Positions 34,130 to 46,436 are shown, numbered from the stretch's first letter. The stretch is DNA of 64,000 nt from Eriocheir sinensis (GCF_024679095.1 NC_066517.1:18635600-18699599); one strand, 5' to 3'. The notes: generated from the letters alone by a model not told the origin. Translations and numbers: made by a program.

Positions 34130-34500
34130 GGTTACAAAATACCATAGACGCGGAAATGGGATGAACGAGATAGAAGCAAACAGGAGTACTAAAGAATGAG
34201 TATAGACACACCAAGAACGTGGCTTAATCTGAAAAAAAAGGTAGACCTGAATGATCGAAAAGAAAATAATGCAAAAATGGAGACGCAAAAAAAGTGATGA
34301 ATAAGATGGATGCAAACAGGAATACTAAAGAATGAGTAGACAATAAAAGGAAGTGATTTAATCTGGGAGCAGGAAGACTTGAATGAACGCAAAGAAAATT
34401 ATGGAAGATTATAGACGTAAAAATAAGATAACGCACAGAAAATTATGGAAGATTATAGACGTAAAAATAAGATAACTAAGCCAAAACGGGACTACCAAAG
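34130..34500 (+). repeat. ~150-bp degenerate tandem repeat
   Basis: Units share AAACAGGAATACTAAAGAATG, CTTAATCTG/TTTAATCTG and AAAGAAAATTATGGAAGA. AGAACGTG also lies just left of the LINE at 33,349, suggesting the LINE inserted into this array. Confidence 0.7.
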
Positions 34501-34560
34501 AACACCTACGTTTGCACTGTATTTTTTTTACTAGCACCTTTTATTGTGTGATTATTATTA

Positions 34561-34712
34561 TTATTTTTTTTAATTACAACAAAGGAGACAGCTCAAGGGC
34601 ACAAAAAAAGGAAACAATAATAAATAAAGCCCGCTACTCGCTGCTCCTAAAAAGAATCCAAAGAGGTGGCCGAAAGAGGGGTCAATTTCGGGAGGAGAGG
34701 TGTCTTGATATT
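34561..34712 (+). mobile_element. Interspersed SINE-like repeat, copy 1
   Basis: After a T run it reads AAAGGAGACAGCTCAAGGG, GCCCGCTACTCGCTGCTCC, GGTGGCCGAAAGAG and GGTCAATTTCGGGAGGAGAG. The same order appears at 46,241-46,391. I recall this as abundant in crab sequences. Neither coding potential nor a clear tRNA head is visible. Confidence 0.7.
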
Positions 34713-34893
34713 TTATTGTATATGTGATTATAAACTGGCTGACCTTGCTGCTTGGCTTGCTCGTTTTAACTGGAATGTCTTGAATCCTTTGTATTTCTTT
34801 TAGTTATTCACTCATATGTTCCTTGTCCTTTTATGTTACAAGCAACATTTAAAAACAATAGAGTGTGATACATTTTCTTTACTTCTTTTTTCT

Positions 34894-34901
<8 letters not shown>

Positions 34902-34944
<43 letters not shown>

Positions 34945-34950
34945 GTGTTT
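34902..34950 (+). repeat. (GT)n microsatellite
   Basis: About 23 GT units with one GC variant. Confidence 0.97.
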
Positions 34951-35239
34951 TGGGATCACTGACCTGACTCACTCTTCGGTTTTGTAATAGTAAGGAAAAA
35001 GCGGCCCCGTTACAGTTATATTTAGAGCGATGATTGATAAAAAAAAAGTGTCGTCTATCTCCCTTTTTTTTTTCTAGGCGAACCTGTTGGGAGAGGCGGC
35101 GCGGGACAGCGGGTTGGAAGCCTCAAAGGGAGAGAAAAAAAGGGACGATACAAACTTAGAAAATCAGCCTCACTCCAGTGCTTCTACTTCCACTGCTCAT
35201 TAAAACAACCATTATGATTTTTTATTTTTTTATTTATCG

Positions 35240-35521
35240 ACTTTTGCTACAACACCACCACCACCACCACCAACAACAACAACAATAACGATAACAACAT
35301 TTTCTTAATTTTCTTAATTTTCCTCTTCTTTTTCTATTTCTTCTTCTTCTTCTTCTTCTTCTTCTTCTTCTTCTTCTTCTTCTTCTTCCTTTTTCCTTTT
35401 CCTTTTCCTTTTCCTTTCCTTTCCTTTCCTTTCCTTTCCTTTCCTTTCCTTTCCTTTCCTTTCCTTTCCTTTCCTTTCTTCTTCTTCTTCTTTCTTTTCT
35501 TCTACTTCTACCACCACCACC

Positions 35522-35556
<35 letters not shown>

Positions 35557-35560
35557 AATA
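35240..35560 (+). repeat. (CCA)n, (CTT)n, (TTTCC)n and (ACC/ACT)n tracts
   Basis: Successive microsatellites: CCA/CAA at 35,251-35,285, CTT at 35,338-35,387, TTCCTTTCC at 35,390-35,475 and CCA/CTA at 35,510-35,556. Confidence 0.97.
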
Positions 35561-35925
35561 ACAATCACGCATAGTCTCATTTTCATTATAAACAAAGCCA
35601 CAAAATCTTCTTGATATTACACCGTTGAAAAGGCAGAAAGAGAGAGAAAGAGGCGCGCTAGAGAATCAAAGAACATGCCCTTTTAACATTACAGTCAGGG
35701 GAATTTTCTGGGCCCGGGGAGCGACCAGCGTGAGGAAGCAAGAATAACCTCCCACCAGACACGTGCAAGTGATCGCCCTTCGCCGCGTCTGCCTATGGGA
35801 AGGCGGCCTCTGGAGCGGCTGCCTTGCGTCAATGTGCTATTCGTGCCTCGCCTTGGTTTTCATTTACGTCAGAGCTTATGATTTTTTCTTAGGATGATTT
35901 GGTATATTTGTTATCTTAGCTTCTC
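35561..35925. other. Spacer with a GC-rich patch
   Basis: 35,700-35,860 is GC-rich and non-repetitive. No frame is convincing. Confidence 0.35.
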
Positions 35926-35929
35926 TTAT

Positions 35930-37800
35930 TTCCCATTACCAACCTTTCCCCTCTCCACCAGTCCCATTACCAACCCTTCCCCTATCCACCAGTCCCATTA
36001 CCAATCCTTCCCCTCTCCACCAGTCCCATTACCAATACTTCCCCTATCCACCAGTCCCATTACCAATCCTTCCCCTCTCCACCAGTCCCATTACCAATCC
36101 TTCCCCTCTCCACCAGTCCCATTACCAATCCTTCCCCTCTCCACCAGTCCCATTACCAATCCTTACGGTCTCCACCAGTCCCATTACCAACCCTTCCCCT
36201 ATCCACCAGTCCCATTACCAACCCTTCCCCTCTCCACCAGTCCCATTACCAATACTTCCACTATCCACCAGTCCCATTACTAATACTTCCCCTATCCACC
36301 AGTCCCATTACTAATCCTTCCCCTATCCACCAGTCCCATTACTAATACTTCCCCTATCAACTCAGTCCCATTACTAATACTTCCCCTATCAACTCAGTCC
36401 CATTACTAATACTTCCCCTATCAACTCAGTCCCATTACTAATACTTCCCCTATCAACTCAGTCCCATTACTAATACTTCCCCTATCAACTCAGTCCCATT
36501 ACTAATACTTCCCCTATCAACTCAGTCCCATTACCAATCCTTCCCCTATCAACTCAGTCCCATTACCAACCCTTCCCCTCTCCACCAGTCCCATTACCAA
36601 CCCTTCCCCTATCCACCAGTCCCATTACCAACCCTTCCCCTCTCCACCAGTCCCATTACCAATACTTCCACTATCCACCAGTCCCATTACTAATACTTCC
36701 CCTATCCACCAGTCCCATTACTAATCCTTCCCCTATCCACCAGTCCCATTACTAATACTTCCCCTATCCACCAGTCCCATTACTAATACTTCCCCTATCA
36801 ACTCAGTCCCATTACTAATACTTCCCCTATCAACTCAGTCCCATTACTAATACTTCCCCTATCAACTCAGTCCCATTACCAATCCTTCCCCTATCAACTC
36901 AGTCCCATTACCAACCCTTCCCCTCTCCACCAGTCCCATTACCAATCCTTCCCCTCTCCACCAGTCCCATTACCAATCCTTACGGTCTCCACCAGTCCCA
37001 TTACCTATACTTCACCTATCAACTCAGTCCCATTACCAACCTTCCCTCTCCACCAGTCCCATTACCAATCCTTCCCCTCTCCACCAGTCCCATTACCAAT
37101 CCTTACGGTCTCCACCAGTCCCATTACCAATCCTTCCCCTATCAACTCAGTCCCATTACCAACCCTTCCCCTCTCCACCAGTCCCATTACCAACCCTTCC
37201 CCTCTCCACCAGTCCCATTACCAACCCTTTCCCTATCCACCAGTACCATTACCAAACCTTCCCCTATCCACCAGTCCCATTACCAACCCTTCCCCTCTCC
37301 ACCGGTCCCATTACCAACCCTTCCCCTATCCACTAGTCCCATTACCAATCCTTCCCCTCTCCACCAGTCCCATTGATAACCTTCCCCTATCCACTAGTCC
37401 CATTACCAATCCTTCCCATATCCACCAGTCCCATTACCAACCTTTCCCCTATTCACCAGTCCCATTACCAACCCTTCCCCTATCCACCAGTCCCATTACC
37501 AACCCTTCCCCTCTCCACCAGTCCCATTACCAACCCTTTCCCTATCCACCAGTACCATTACCAATCCTTCCCATATCCACCAGTCCCATTACCAGTGCTT
37601 CCCCTATCCACCAGTCCCATTACCAACCCGTCCCCTTTCCACCAGTCCCATTACCAACCCGTCCCCTTTCCACCAGTCCCATTACCAACTCTTCCCCTAT
37701 CCACCAGTCCCATTACCAACCCTTCCCCTCTCCATCAGTCCCATTACCAACCCTTCCCCTCTCCATCAGTCCCAATACCAACCTGTCCCCTACACACCAG
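35930..37800 (+). repeat. ~31-bp minisatellite, about 60 units, with higher-order structure
   Basis: Units are CCCATTACCAACCCTTCCCC plus TATCCACCAGT or TCTCCACCAGT; a second type has TATCAACTCAGT. The segment around 36,180-36,500 recurs about 410 bp later (AATACTTCCACTATCC at 36,251 and 36,661). Confidence 0.97.
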
Positions 37801-38795
37801 TAAGGTTGAGTGCATTTTAGTAACTATAAAGCGAAAACGAATTCCTAGGCCACCAGCATCCTCACTTTATCTTTTCTTTGTCAGTCTGTTCGTATCGGTT
37901 TCTTTATCTGCCTCGAAAATACACTGTTACTTTATGTTATTTTGTCAGATGTTAGGCTGAGTGAATTTGAACAGCTATAAAGCGACAACGAGTAGTACAG
38001 AAAATACCCTGATCCCGAGTCCAATATCCTTACGTCCTTTACTTTTCCTCCCGCCTCGAAAGGTTGTTATATGCTCCTTCTTATTGTAAGGTTAAATGTT
38101 TTGAGTAACTAAGAGTAGGCAACGAGTAAGACATACCAGCCCGGAATACCTAGTCCACTCTCGCCTCTGTTTTCCATTAGGTTCTTCTGCCTCGAAAGAG
38201 TACTGTTATGATCAGTCTTGTTGTCAATAGTAATGTTTAAGGTAAGGTTTAATAAGGCTTTGAGTACAGATCAACGAGGACAGACCGGCCCCGAATACCC
38301 AGTCCACCCTCTCCTCTTTTTCTCCCGCCTACAAAGTCTATATGCTCCTTCTTATTGCCCGTGGTAAGGTTGAAGGGATTTGAATAACTAAAGGTAGGCA
38401 ACGAGTACAGCCCACCCTTGAATACCTTGAATACATTGGCCTTACCTCCTCTTCTTTCTACATTAGTTTGCCGTCATTCATTTCTCCATCTGCCTCAAAA
38501 GTGTAAGTTATATCTCGTCTTGTCGGTGGTTAGGTTGTGTTTGAGTATAACCGAGTACAGCCCACCCTTGAATACCTAGCCCAGCCTTACCTCCTCTTCT
38601 TTCAACACTAGTCTACCTTCAATTTCTCCATCTGCCGCAAAAGCGTATGTTATGTCTCGTCTTGTCGGTGGTTAGGTTGAGTTTGGGTATAGCCGAGTAC
38701 AGCCCACCCTTGAATACCTAGCCCAGCCTTACCTCCTCCTCTTTCTACATTAGTTTGCCGTCATTCATTTCTCCATCTGCCTCAAAAGTGAAGGT
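37801..38795 (+). repeat. ~120-bp tandem array
   Basis: Seven or so units share GGTTAGGTTGAGT, GAGTACAGCCCACCCTTGAA, TACCTAGCCCAGCCTTACC and CTCCATCTGCCTCAAAAG. The right-most units are the best conserved. Confidence 0.9.
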
Positions 38796-38799
38796 TATG

Positions 38800-39105
38800 T
38801 CCGGCCACTCAGCATGAGGCTCACCCAGCTGTTCATTCTCACTTTCGGGCTGGTCGATAAATGGGTACCTGGAGAAATCTGGTGTAGGTAAGTGTCGCAA
38901 TCCAGGACTTCCCATTGGCCGTGTCCCGGGGTAATGGGTTCTTAAGACAGAGTTATATATGTATTTAACTCTGTGGTTCTTACTCACCACAGGCTCAAAG
39001 GGCCAACGGTACGGGGATGAGCACCGCAGCCACGCGCAGCTATAGCGTGTGCACCCACCTCTGCCTTTATCATGTTCATCATCATCTCATCATCATCATC
39101 GTTCT
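38800..39105 (+). mobile_element. 5'-truncated SINE with (CAT)n tail
   Basis: The text CTCACCCAGCTGTTCATTC, GGGCTGGTCGATAAATGGG, CTCAAAGGGCCAACGGTACG and GGGGATGAGCACCGCAGCC followed by CATCAT repeats is a SINE body I recall as frequent in decapod DNA. The tRNA head is missing on the left, where it abuts a tandem array. The middle includes an AT-rich stretch around 38,950. Confidence 0.65.
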
Positions 39106-39186
39106 GGTTCAGGTAATCAGGTTTATTTTTTTAGTGGCAAATTACCGAGAATTCAGATACAATACAGGACCTTTTGTATGACACCT

Positions 39187-39438
39187 TCATTCAAGTATTT
39201 TCGGGGGTTCCAAGGTTTCATCACTGACACACAGCAAGTCTGGTCCGAAATAGATGAAACCCGGGAAAATGTGTTGCCGCAAGAGCCTATAGACGCTTAG
39301 GAAGGTGTCCGAGTTGGCCTTGAAGAGAGAATGTGCGTCAGTAGTTTTTCTCAAGCTCTGATCCGTCGCTTCCAACACCACGTTAAGCAAGACCAGATCG
39401 CTCTTGAACCAGGGACTTGAGACGCTTATAATTAACAT
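39187..39438 (-). CDS. Unrecognised possible exon or exon relic
   Basis: On the minus strand 83 codons are open. From WFKSDLVLLNVVLEATDQ to FPGFIYFGPDLLCVSDET the composition is like an ordinary globular protein and not repeat-derived, which is unusual in this window. Upstream on that strand the frame enters a tandem repeat without a strong pyrimidine tract, and downstream it ends at TGA (39,187-39,189). It could be an internal exon, a pseudogene piece or part of an unidentified mobile element. I do not recognise the family and assign no function. Confidence 0.25.
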   Translation of the reverse strand: MLIISVSSPWFKSDLVLLNVVLEATDQSLRKTTDAHSLFKANSDTFLSVYRLLRQHIFPGFIYFGPDLLCVSDETLEPPKILE

Positions 39439-40400
39439 TTTTTTGGACCTCAGCGCCGCACCGTTGCAGGTTAAAATAGCACATCAGCCTTGACAGAATA
39501 CGTCAGAGAGATTGCCAACAACGACAAACTAAAATAAAGAAGGGGAACGAAGGGATATTAAGTTATATTGCAGACGTTTTTTTTTTAGCGCACAGATCGA
39601 GATGCATATAATTACCTATTTTTTTAAAACTCAGCGCACCAATATGGGTTAAAATAGCACATCAGCCTTGACAAAATGCGTCAGAGAGCTTAACTGTACC
39701 GATAAAGTAAGTAATGAAGGAGAGTGAAGGAGAGTTGAGTTGCATCACACACGCTTGTTTTTTTAAGCCCACTGCTCTGAGCTAAAAACCAACCAACAAA
39801 CCAACCAATAAATCGATGAAACAACAACTGAATTAGCAACCTCAGTAACGTGAAGCTTGAGATATAGTAAAGTGATTGAGAATACTGAAATGACTTAATT
39901 AATAACGTCACACCGAAGGAAAAATAAATGAAAACAACACGTCAGTCGTGGCACAGAAGGTAAAACAATATACGAGCCGAGACAAAGTAAAGATAAAGAA
40001 ACAGATGTAAAAGTTTTGCCACGTGAAGGAATGGTAAAAAATGTCACATCGATGGAAAACAAACGAGCATTGCATAACATCCTCAGCGACTTACCTTTTT
40101 CTGCGAACCACACCTGCAAAGAGAGAAAGAAAAAATCATTAAAGGAAAAAATAACTGGTAAACGAACAAGATAACAATAGTTTCATCGTTGCAAATTGAA
40201 AAAAGACGCATCAGCTATGGAAACAAAGACAAGTTAACACACTATATCAACCTTCATAGAGTAAAGCTAAACAAAACAAAACATATCGTCGTGTGTAATA
40301 AAATCTGTAAAGTACTGTCACACCGATTGAAAAGTAAGGACCTAACATAGATTAAGTAAGCATCTATAGTGACCTACCTACCTGTGCTCACACCTGAATG
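39418..40400 (+). repeat. ~180-bp degenerate tandem repeat
   Basis: Two clear units (39,418 and 39,598) share TATAATTA, CTCAGCGC, GGTTAAAATAGCACATCAGC and CTTGACA. Decayed relatives continue to about 40,380 (GTCACACCGA, GTCACATCGATGGAAA, GTCACACCGATTGAAA). Confidence 0.75.
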
Positions 40401-40580
40401 AAAGTAGAAACAGAAGACATAAATAAATAAGTAAAAGATGGGACGCACGGGGCTGGACTGAGATACTTCTAGTCCATCAGACAAATTGACTTTCACCGCG
40501 CGAGTATAAACCGCGGACAGGTAAAAAGAAAAAAAAAAAAAAGAGCACTAGAGCCGGACCACAAACTGAATGAAGAGACA

Positions 40581-40581
<1 letters not shown>

Positions 40582-40660
<79 letters not shown>
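40582..40660 (+). repeat. (AC)n microsatellite
   Basis: About 39 AC units. Confidence 0.98.
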
Positions 40661-40662
<2 letters not shown>

Positions 40663-40768
40663 AAAAAAAAGACATCAACAAAACACACAGAAAAAATATC
40701 TACACATAAACAAACACGAAGAAAATAATAAAGTCAATCTTAAAACATATTGAGAAATGGAAAAATAT

Positions 40769-40875
<107 letters not shown>

Positions 40876-41099
40876 ATAAAACCTACACACACACGCGCCC
40901 TTGACTGACCACTATCAAAGGTCAGGTCAGCCCACCGGTCCAGGAGCCGACGTAGGTTAGGCAGCTCCGTCCTGGCCCCGTGCACCTGAAAAACCCATCA
41001 ACCGCCACCCCTGTCGGAATTTCCTCATCCAGGTGACCAACACGGCGCTCGTTCTTACACCCTTGCCACACCTTTACCTGTATTCTCTTGAGTGACACT

Positions 41100-41310
41100 T
41101 CTCTTGTTGATTCATTTTTTTTGTTCTTGTTGTTCTTTTATTTTCCTCCTCCTCTTCCTTCATATTTTCTATCTCCTTGTTCTCTGTTTTGTTCCTCCTC
41201 CTCCTCCTTCTCTTTTTCAATCTTTACTCCCCTTTCTGTTTATTTTTCCTCCTTTTACTTTATACTGTCCTCCTATTTTTCTTCTCCTTATTATCAAACT
41301 ACTATTATTA
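41100..41310 (+). other. Pyrimidine-rich spacer
   Basis: CTCCTCCTC-rich DNA; no gene is seen. Confidence 0.5.
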
Positions 41311-41415
41311 CCTTACCTTGTCTTGCCTTGCCTTACCATACCTTACCTTACTTTACCTTACCTTACCTTACTTTACCTTGCCTTACCTTACCTTACCTCT
41401 ACGCCAAATGCCACC
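41311..41415 (+). repeat. (CCTTA)n array, arm of an inverted pair
   Basis: CCTTA/CCTTG pentamers end in CGCCAAATGCCACCT at about 41,402-41,416. Confidence 0.93.
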
Positions 41416-41891
41416 TCTTCCAATCACTACTACCTATCTCATCCTCCTTCACCCCTTCATCCCACACAACATGACCAATTACAACTTTTTCTTCGATTCT
41501 TCCCTTTATTGTCTCCGTCTTCCCTTCTTTCTACCTCTCCTGACCTTTTCAGTAGCATAATATATTCCTTCATTAACACTAACACCTTTCTCTCTTCACC
41601 TAAACCACAACTAACTCTAATAACAACAGTCTACGTACATTTCCATCATTCATTCATTCATCATTCATTCACACATATCGCCTGAGTACACACACGCAAC
41701 CCTCGCCTTTCGTATAGCATCCCGCAGAGCTATACGAATATCTTGTCTCGGTTTGCGGCTTGCGGCTTCCGTTGATCCTGTGGTCGGTCTCGGTTCAGGG
41801 ACGGCTCGGCGCGGCGCTCAGTGGCTTCGTGACAACAGGTGTGCAAAGGTGAGTGACGCCAGGTAAATGGGGGCGAGAGGTGGCTGCACTC

Positions 41892-42139
41892 AGGTGGCAT
41901 TTGGCGGCGAGGTAAGGTAAGGTAAGATAAGGTAAGGTAAGGTACGGTAAGGTAAGGTATGGTAAGGCAAGGCAAGACAAGGTAAGGTAAGGTAAGGTAA
42001 AGTAAGGTAAGGTAAGGTAAGGTTAGGTATGGTAAGGTAAGGTTAGATATGGGAAGGTAAGGTGAGGTAAGATAGTTAGATAAGGTAAGGTTAGGTAAGG
42101 TGAGGTACGGCAAAGTAAGGTAAGGTAAGGTAAGGTAAG
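41892..42139 (+). repeat. (TAAGG)n array, opposite arm
   Basis: It begins with AGGTGGCATTTGGCG, the complement of the 41,402 motif, then GGTAA pentamers to 42,139. The pentamer is not the arthropod telomere unit TTAGG. Confidence 0.93.
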
Positions 42140-42389
42140 AAGTCTGTGGTGAATGGAAACTTAGCAAAAAATAAGGGGAAAGGGAGGGAGAGAATGAGAG
42201 GTGAGATTGAGAGATGAATAGATAAACAAGTAAATAGATGGATGGATAGGGAGAGTGAGTGTGTGCGTGCGTGCAAGTGCGTGTGCGTGCGTGTTATGTG
42301 AACTGGGGTATTGAAGCCTTGTTTGCCTTCCCCCTCCCCTCCCCCCGTCCCCTGTGACTTGTAGGTGTAGAGGGGTTAATGGAGGAAGG

Positions 42390-42530
42390 AAGAGGAGGAG
42401 GAGGAGGAGGAGGGGGAGCTAGGTCACGGATGATGGGTAAAACCTCATCTTCCTCATCCACACCCATGTTTCTCCATCCCCTTCTCCTCCTCCTCCTCCT
42501 CCTCCTCCTCCTCCTCCTCTCCCTCTCCCT
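42390..42530 (+). repeat. (GGA)n and (CTC)n inverted tracts
   Basis: GAGGAGGAGG at 42,390-42,415 faces CTCCTCCTCC at 42,484-42,520. Confidence 0.95.
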
Positions 42531-42861
42531 CTTCATACCCACACCAACATACACCAACTCATAGGCACTCTCCCTTTCCACACCTTTACCTGTCCACGTA
42601 TGAAGAGCTAAGAGGCCTATAATGATGCCTAGGTTAATTGATGGCCCAAAGGTTTGCCGCTAGGCGTCAGGTGTGTCCCGTAACTAGGGCAGGTGAGGGG
42701 GCGGCTGTTACCTGAGTTACGTTGCTTCACGCTTGACTGTGGGATAGGTTTTGTAGGGGAGAAGGACGGGGCGGGGGTGGAAGGAAAGAGTGAGAGAAAA
42801 AAAAGTTACGTAATGGATAAGACGCCACTAACACCTTTGGGCTCACAGGTACGGGGTCATT

Positions 42862-42912
<51 letters not shown>
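42862..42912 (+). repeat. (AC)n microsatellite
   Basis: About 24 AC units. Confidence 0.98.
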
Positions 42913-42913
<1 letters not shown>

Positions 42914-43480
42914 GTAACCTAGTATACAGTGTGGAATAATTTTTCGGTTGAGTAATTTTTCTTTTTTCATCCCTTTCCCTTTTTTTTTTTGTTTCATCCC
43001 GTTAGTGGTCGACCGTAAGAAAAATGTGTTAAGTAATATAAAAGATGTGAATGAAAGTGTTCCTATTACTTAACGGAACGAAGAAGAAGAAGAAGACGAC
43101 TTGGTGTATTGGATAAGAGTTGCAAATATTGAATTGAGGCGCCGCGGTAAAATCAACATTTAAAAAGTCAATTACGAAAGAAACCTGCCAATAGTTCTCG
43201 TCTGGATCGTTTTAAAATCATCTCTTACATCCTCTTTTTGCTAAATATTAAAGAACTAAATAAAGCAATACAAACACATAAAGAAATATAAATAGGATCA
43301 GTATCGTGTAGAGCAATAAAAATTAGTCTTCTGACCTATTTACGAATATTGACGAGATAAATACGGCTACAATAATAAGATAAAAAAAAACCCAATCAGT
43401 ATTAAGAAGCAACAGAAAACAACCTTGACGCAATACTAAGCAACATTAAGAGGCAACATAAAACAACATAAGGAAGCTGT
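42913..43480. other. AT-rich spacer, no gene seen
   Basis: Non-repetitive; short frames only. Confidence 0.4.
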
Positions 43481-43800
43481 AGTGAAGTAAGTAGAAATAA
43501 GAAGAGAATGGAAAAGAAAGAAAAGGGAAGTTGAAAATGGAAAAGGCAGAAAAAAGAAAGGGGGGAAGATAGAGACGAAGGATGAGGAGATGGGTAAGAA
43601 GGGAAGGTGAGGTTTAAGGGAAGGGAGAGTGAGGTTTAGGGGAAGGGTGAGGAGGAGGACAAGGGTGAGAGAGGAAGAGGGGTTAAAGGAAAGGGAGATA
43701 GGGAAAAGAAAAGGGTGAGATGGAGGGGAGGTAAGCAGGGGGAGATGAAAAGGAAAAGAGAAGTGGGAAAAAGAGGGGTAAAAAAAGTGAACAAACAACA
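43481..43800 (+). repeat. Purine-rich GGGAAGG low-complexity DNA
   Basis: GAGGTTTAAGGGAAGGG and GAGGTTTAGGGGAAGGG are adjacent units. No gene is seen. Confidence 0.8.
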
Positions 43801-44231
43801 CTAAAACAACAACAAAGAACATTTTTACATCAATACAAATCGACTATCTCATCATCTTACTCCTACACCTAACAAAAGAAACACATAGAAGGGAAAAGAT
43901 AACGCAGTATACTAAGAAATAATGACACACACGCATAATAAGAAACGTAACTCACAAGCGGATAAAAAAAAAGAGAAAACACGTAAGAAGAAGAGAAAGG
44001 AGGAAAGGAGGACCGCAAAAGATAGAGACAGCAGCACAGTAGCAATAAAGACACACACAACTCCACTCTAAGTAACCTCTCGGTACTTCTTCAACTCTTC
44101 CTCTATTACTTAACACACGACTCGTTTATGGCTCCTTTTTATCACTGATTTATGATAGCAGAGGGGTAGAGGTGGCGGAGCGGTGGTGGGGGCCCATTAC
44201 AACGTGAATGAGAGGTGGGAGGGGGGTGGGG

Positions 44232-44234
<3 letters not shown>

Positions 44235-44302
<68 letters not shown>
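44235..44302 (+). repeat. (GT)n microsatellite
   Basis: About 34 GT units. Confidence 0.98.
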
Positions 44303-44303
<1 letters not shown>

Positions 44304-44424
44304 CAATATTTAGATGGTTCAAGGATTATTTTGTGAGAGAATCTGTATATAATGTTTGTTTAGTCTAGTTTGTAATGATGTGGTCAATATGTATCTATTA
44401 ATCAATCTCTCTCTCTCTATCTAG

Positions 44425-44482
44425 CTTTTTTTTTACAGCTAAAGAAACAAAAAAAAAAAAAAGGCGAAAAAAAGCCCGATAA
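44425..44482 (+). mobile_element. Short fragment of the same SINE-like repeat
   Basis: A T run, ACAGCTAAAGAAAC, a long A run and AAAAAGCCCGATAA match the first third of the repeat at 34,561-34,712. It is flanked by CTAT/CT microsatellites. Confidence 0.45.
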
Positions 44483-44785
<303 letters not shown>

Positions 44786-44959
44786 GGGGAACCTGGCGCG
44801 TGTCTGAAAAATCCCCATCCCATCCAGGCCACAAAACTCTCCCGTAGGGCCGACGTGTAAGCAGCCCCGTATTTGGCAATCAGTCCACACACCTGTCTAT
44901 ATACCTGTTCCCGCTCACCTGCCCGACACCTGTTCTGTCTATATACCTGTCCTTTCACC

Positions 44960-45171
44960 TATGTATGACCTCTACACCTTTATACCTCCATACCTCCCTC
45001 TTCTCTCCCCTACCTTGCCCGGCCACATCCCTCCCTCCCTTCCTCCCTAACTCAGTGACCCCGCCCTTTCCTCCTCCCCTCCCTGCCTCCCGGTCGCTTT
45101 CTGACCCCCTACCATACCTGAGCTCTAAATTACTTACCCTACTCTCAATGTGTCAACCTTTTTTTTTCATC

Positions 45172-45214
<43 letters not shown>

Positions 45215-45220
45215 GGCTAT
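44960..45220 (+). other. Pyrimidine-rich spacer with a (CT)n tract
   Basis: CCTCCC-rich text and (CT)n at about 45,170-45,212. No gene is seen. Confidence 0.6.
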
Positions 45221-45889
45221 TGTACGTTCTTTTATTCAACCAAGAGCGGAAAGAGAATGAAAGAGAATGAACAATAAACTTTAATAATAATGAGAAGAAG
45301 GGCAAAAATTGTGTCTTCACCTTTGATCTTTACACGTATACAGAACACTACTACTCTCTCTCCCTACCACCCACCCACCCGCCATTTCGCCCCACCCTCT
45401 CTCTGTCTATCTCTGTCCTTGCGAGGGAATGAGCAGCTTACACACACACAGTAATCCTCTCTCTACCCACCTTGACCACCCGAGGCCGGACGCAAGATGG
45501 GAGGGACTAAGATGATCAATGGACCCGCGGAACAGTACTACCCTTCGAAAACATCATTGGGGGCGTGGGGAGGGCGTGGAGAGGACGTGGAGGAGCGTAT
45601 AGGGCAAGGCGTGGCCAGTCTGACCTCGCTTCATCAACGCGGGAGGCAGGAAATAGCCGCTACGCCAGAACGGAAATGAAAAAGCGATATAGGAAGGAGG
45701 GAGCCGGAGGACTAGTCGTATTGCCCAAGAAGGAAGACTCGCCGAGGACAGACAAACACGCTCAGACGATGCCAGTAGATGAGACTAAAGGTGAAGTCAA
45801 TTTAGTGGAGTTTATGGTACACTTAATCGGCTGGGAACGAGTGAGTGAAGTGGAAGAAGAGGAGGTAGAGGAACTGAGGAGGAGATCAT
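45221..45889. other. Mixed spacer, no supportable gene
   Basis: Open frames around 45,497-45,891 are Glu/Arg/Gly-rich without motifs, and the right end grades into GAGGA repeats. I do not annotate them. Confidence 0.35.
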
Positions 45890-46240
45890 GAGATGGGTGT
45901 TAGTCGAATGAGTGGAAATAAGGAAGTATTAAAGACATGATTCCCTGTTAAAGACCTTCCAGCTGAGGACGATGAGTGAGATGAAGAAGAGGAGATAGAG
46001 GAGGAGGAGGAGAGCATGGGAGGTGGTGGCTGGTCAAGTGACTGGCTCAGGAAGTAGTAAAAACATGATCCCTTGTTCGAAACCCACCAAGAGTTGTCTG
46101 TACTTGAGAATAAGGGAGGCGATGGTCAAGTGGTTACCTCAGGAAGTTGTTATACAGTCCCAAGTTCAAGATCGGCCAGAAGATGCATTTTTGATTACCG
46201 TGGAATGCCTTACGATCACACACAAGCCGCCTATCAACTT
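45890..46240 (+). repeat. Diverged upstream units of the tRNA-like array
   Basis: Segments near 46,020 and 46,108 read GGTGGTGGCTGGTCAAGTG and GATGGTCAAGTGGTTACC, each followed 40-50 bp later by TTGTTCGAAACCC or AAGTTCAAGATCG. These resemble decayed A and B boxes. A more degenerate unit may start near 45,890. Confidence 0.5.
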
Positions 46241-46391
46241 ATTTTTTTTTTACAGCAAAGGAGTTAGTTCAAAGGCATAAAAAAGGAAACAATAATGAAA
46301 AAAAAGACCGCTATTCACTGCTCCTAAAAGAGTAAGAGGAGTGGCCGAAAGATAGGTCAATTTCGGGAGGAGAGGTGTTCTGATACCCTCC
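46241..46391 (+). mobile_element. Interspersed SINE-like repeat, copy 2, inserted in the tRNA-like array
   Basis: The counterpart of 34,561-34,712: T run, CAGCAAAGGAGTTAGTTCAA, CCGCTATTCACTGCTCC, GAGTGGCCGAAAGATAGG and TCAATTTCGGGAGGAGAGG. It separates the diverged units at 45,890-46,240 from the regular array starting at 46,437. Confidence 0.7.
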
Positions 46392-46436
46392 TCTTGTCTC
46401 AGAAGAAGAGGTAGTGGAGGAAGAGCCGCAAGGAAG

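Noticed and set aside
41892..42139. Telomeric or subtelomeric repeat
   Set aside because: The pentamer is TAAGG/CCTTA in GGTAA phase, not the arthropod TTAGG unit, and it is internal and imperfect.
45497..45891. Glu/Arg-rich frames near 45.5-45.9 kb
   Set aside because: No motif or family is visible; the composition follows local GAGGA repeats.
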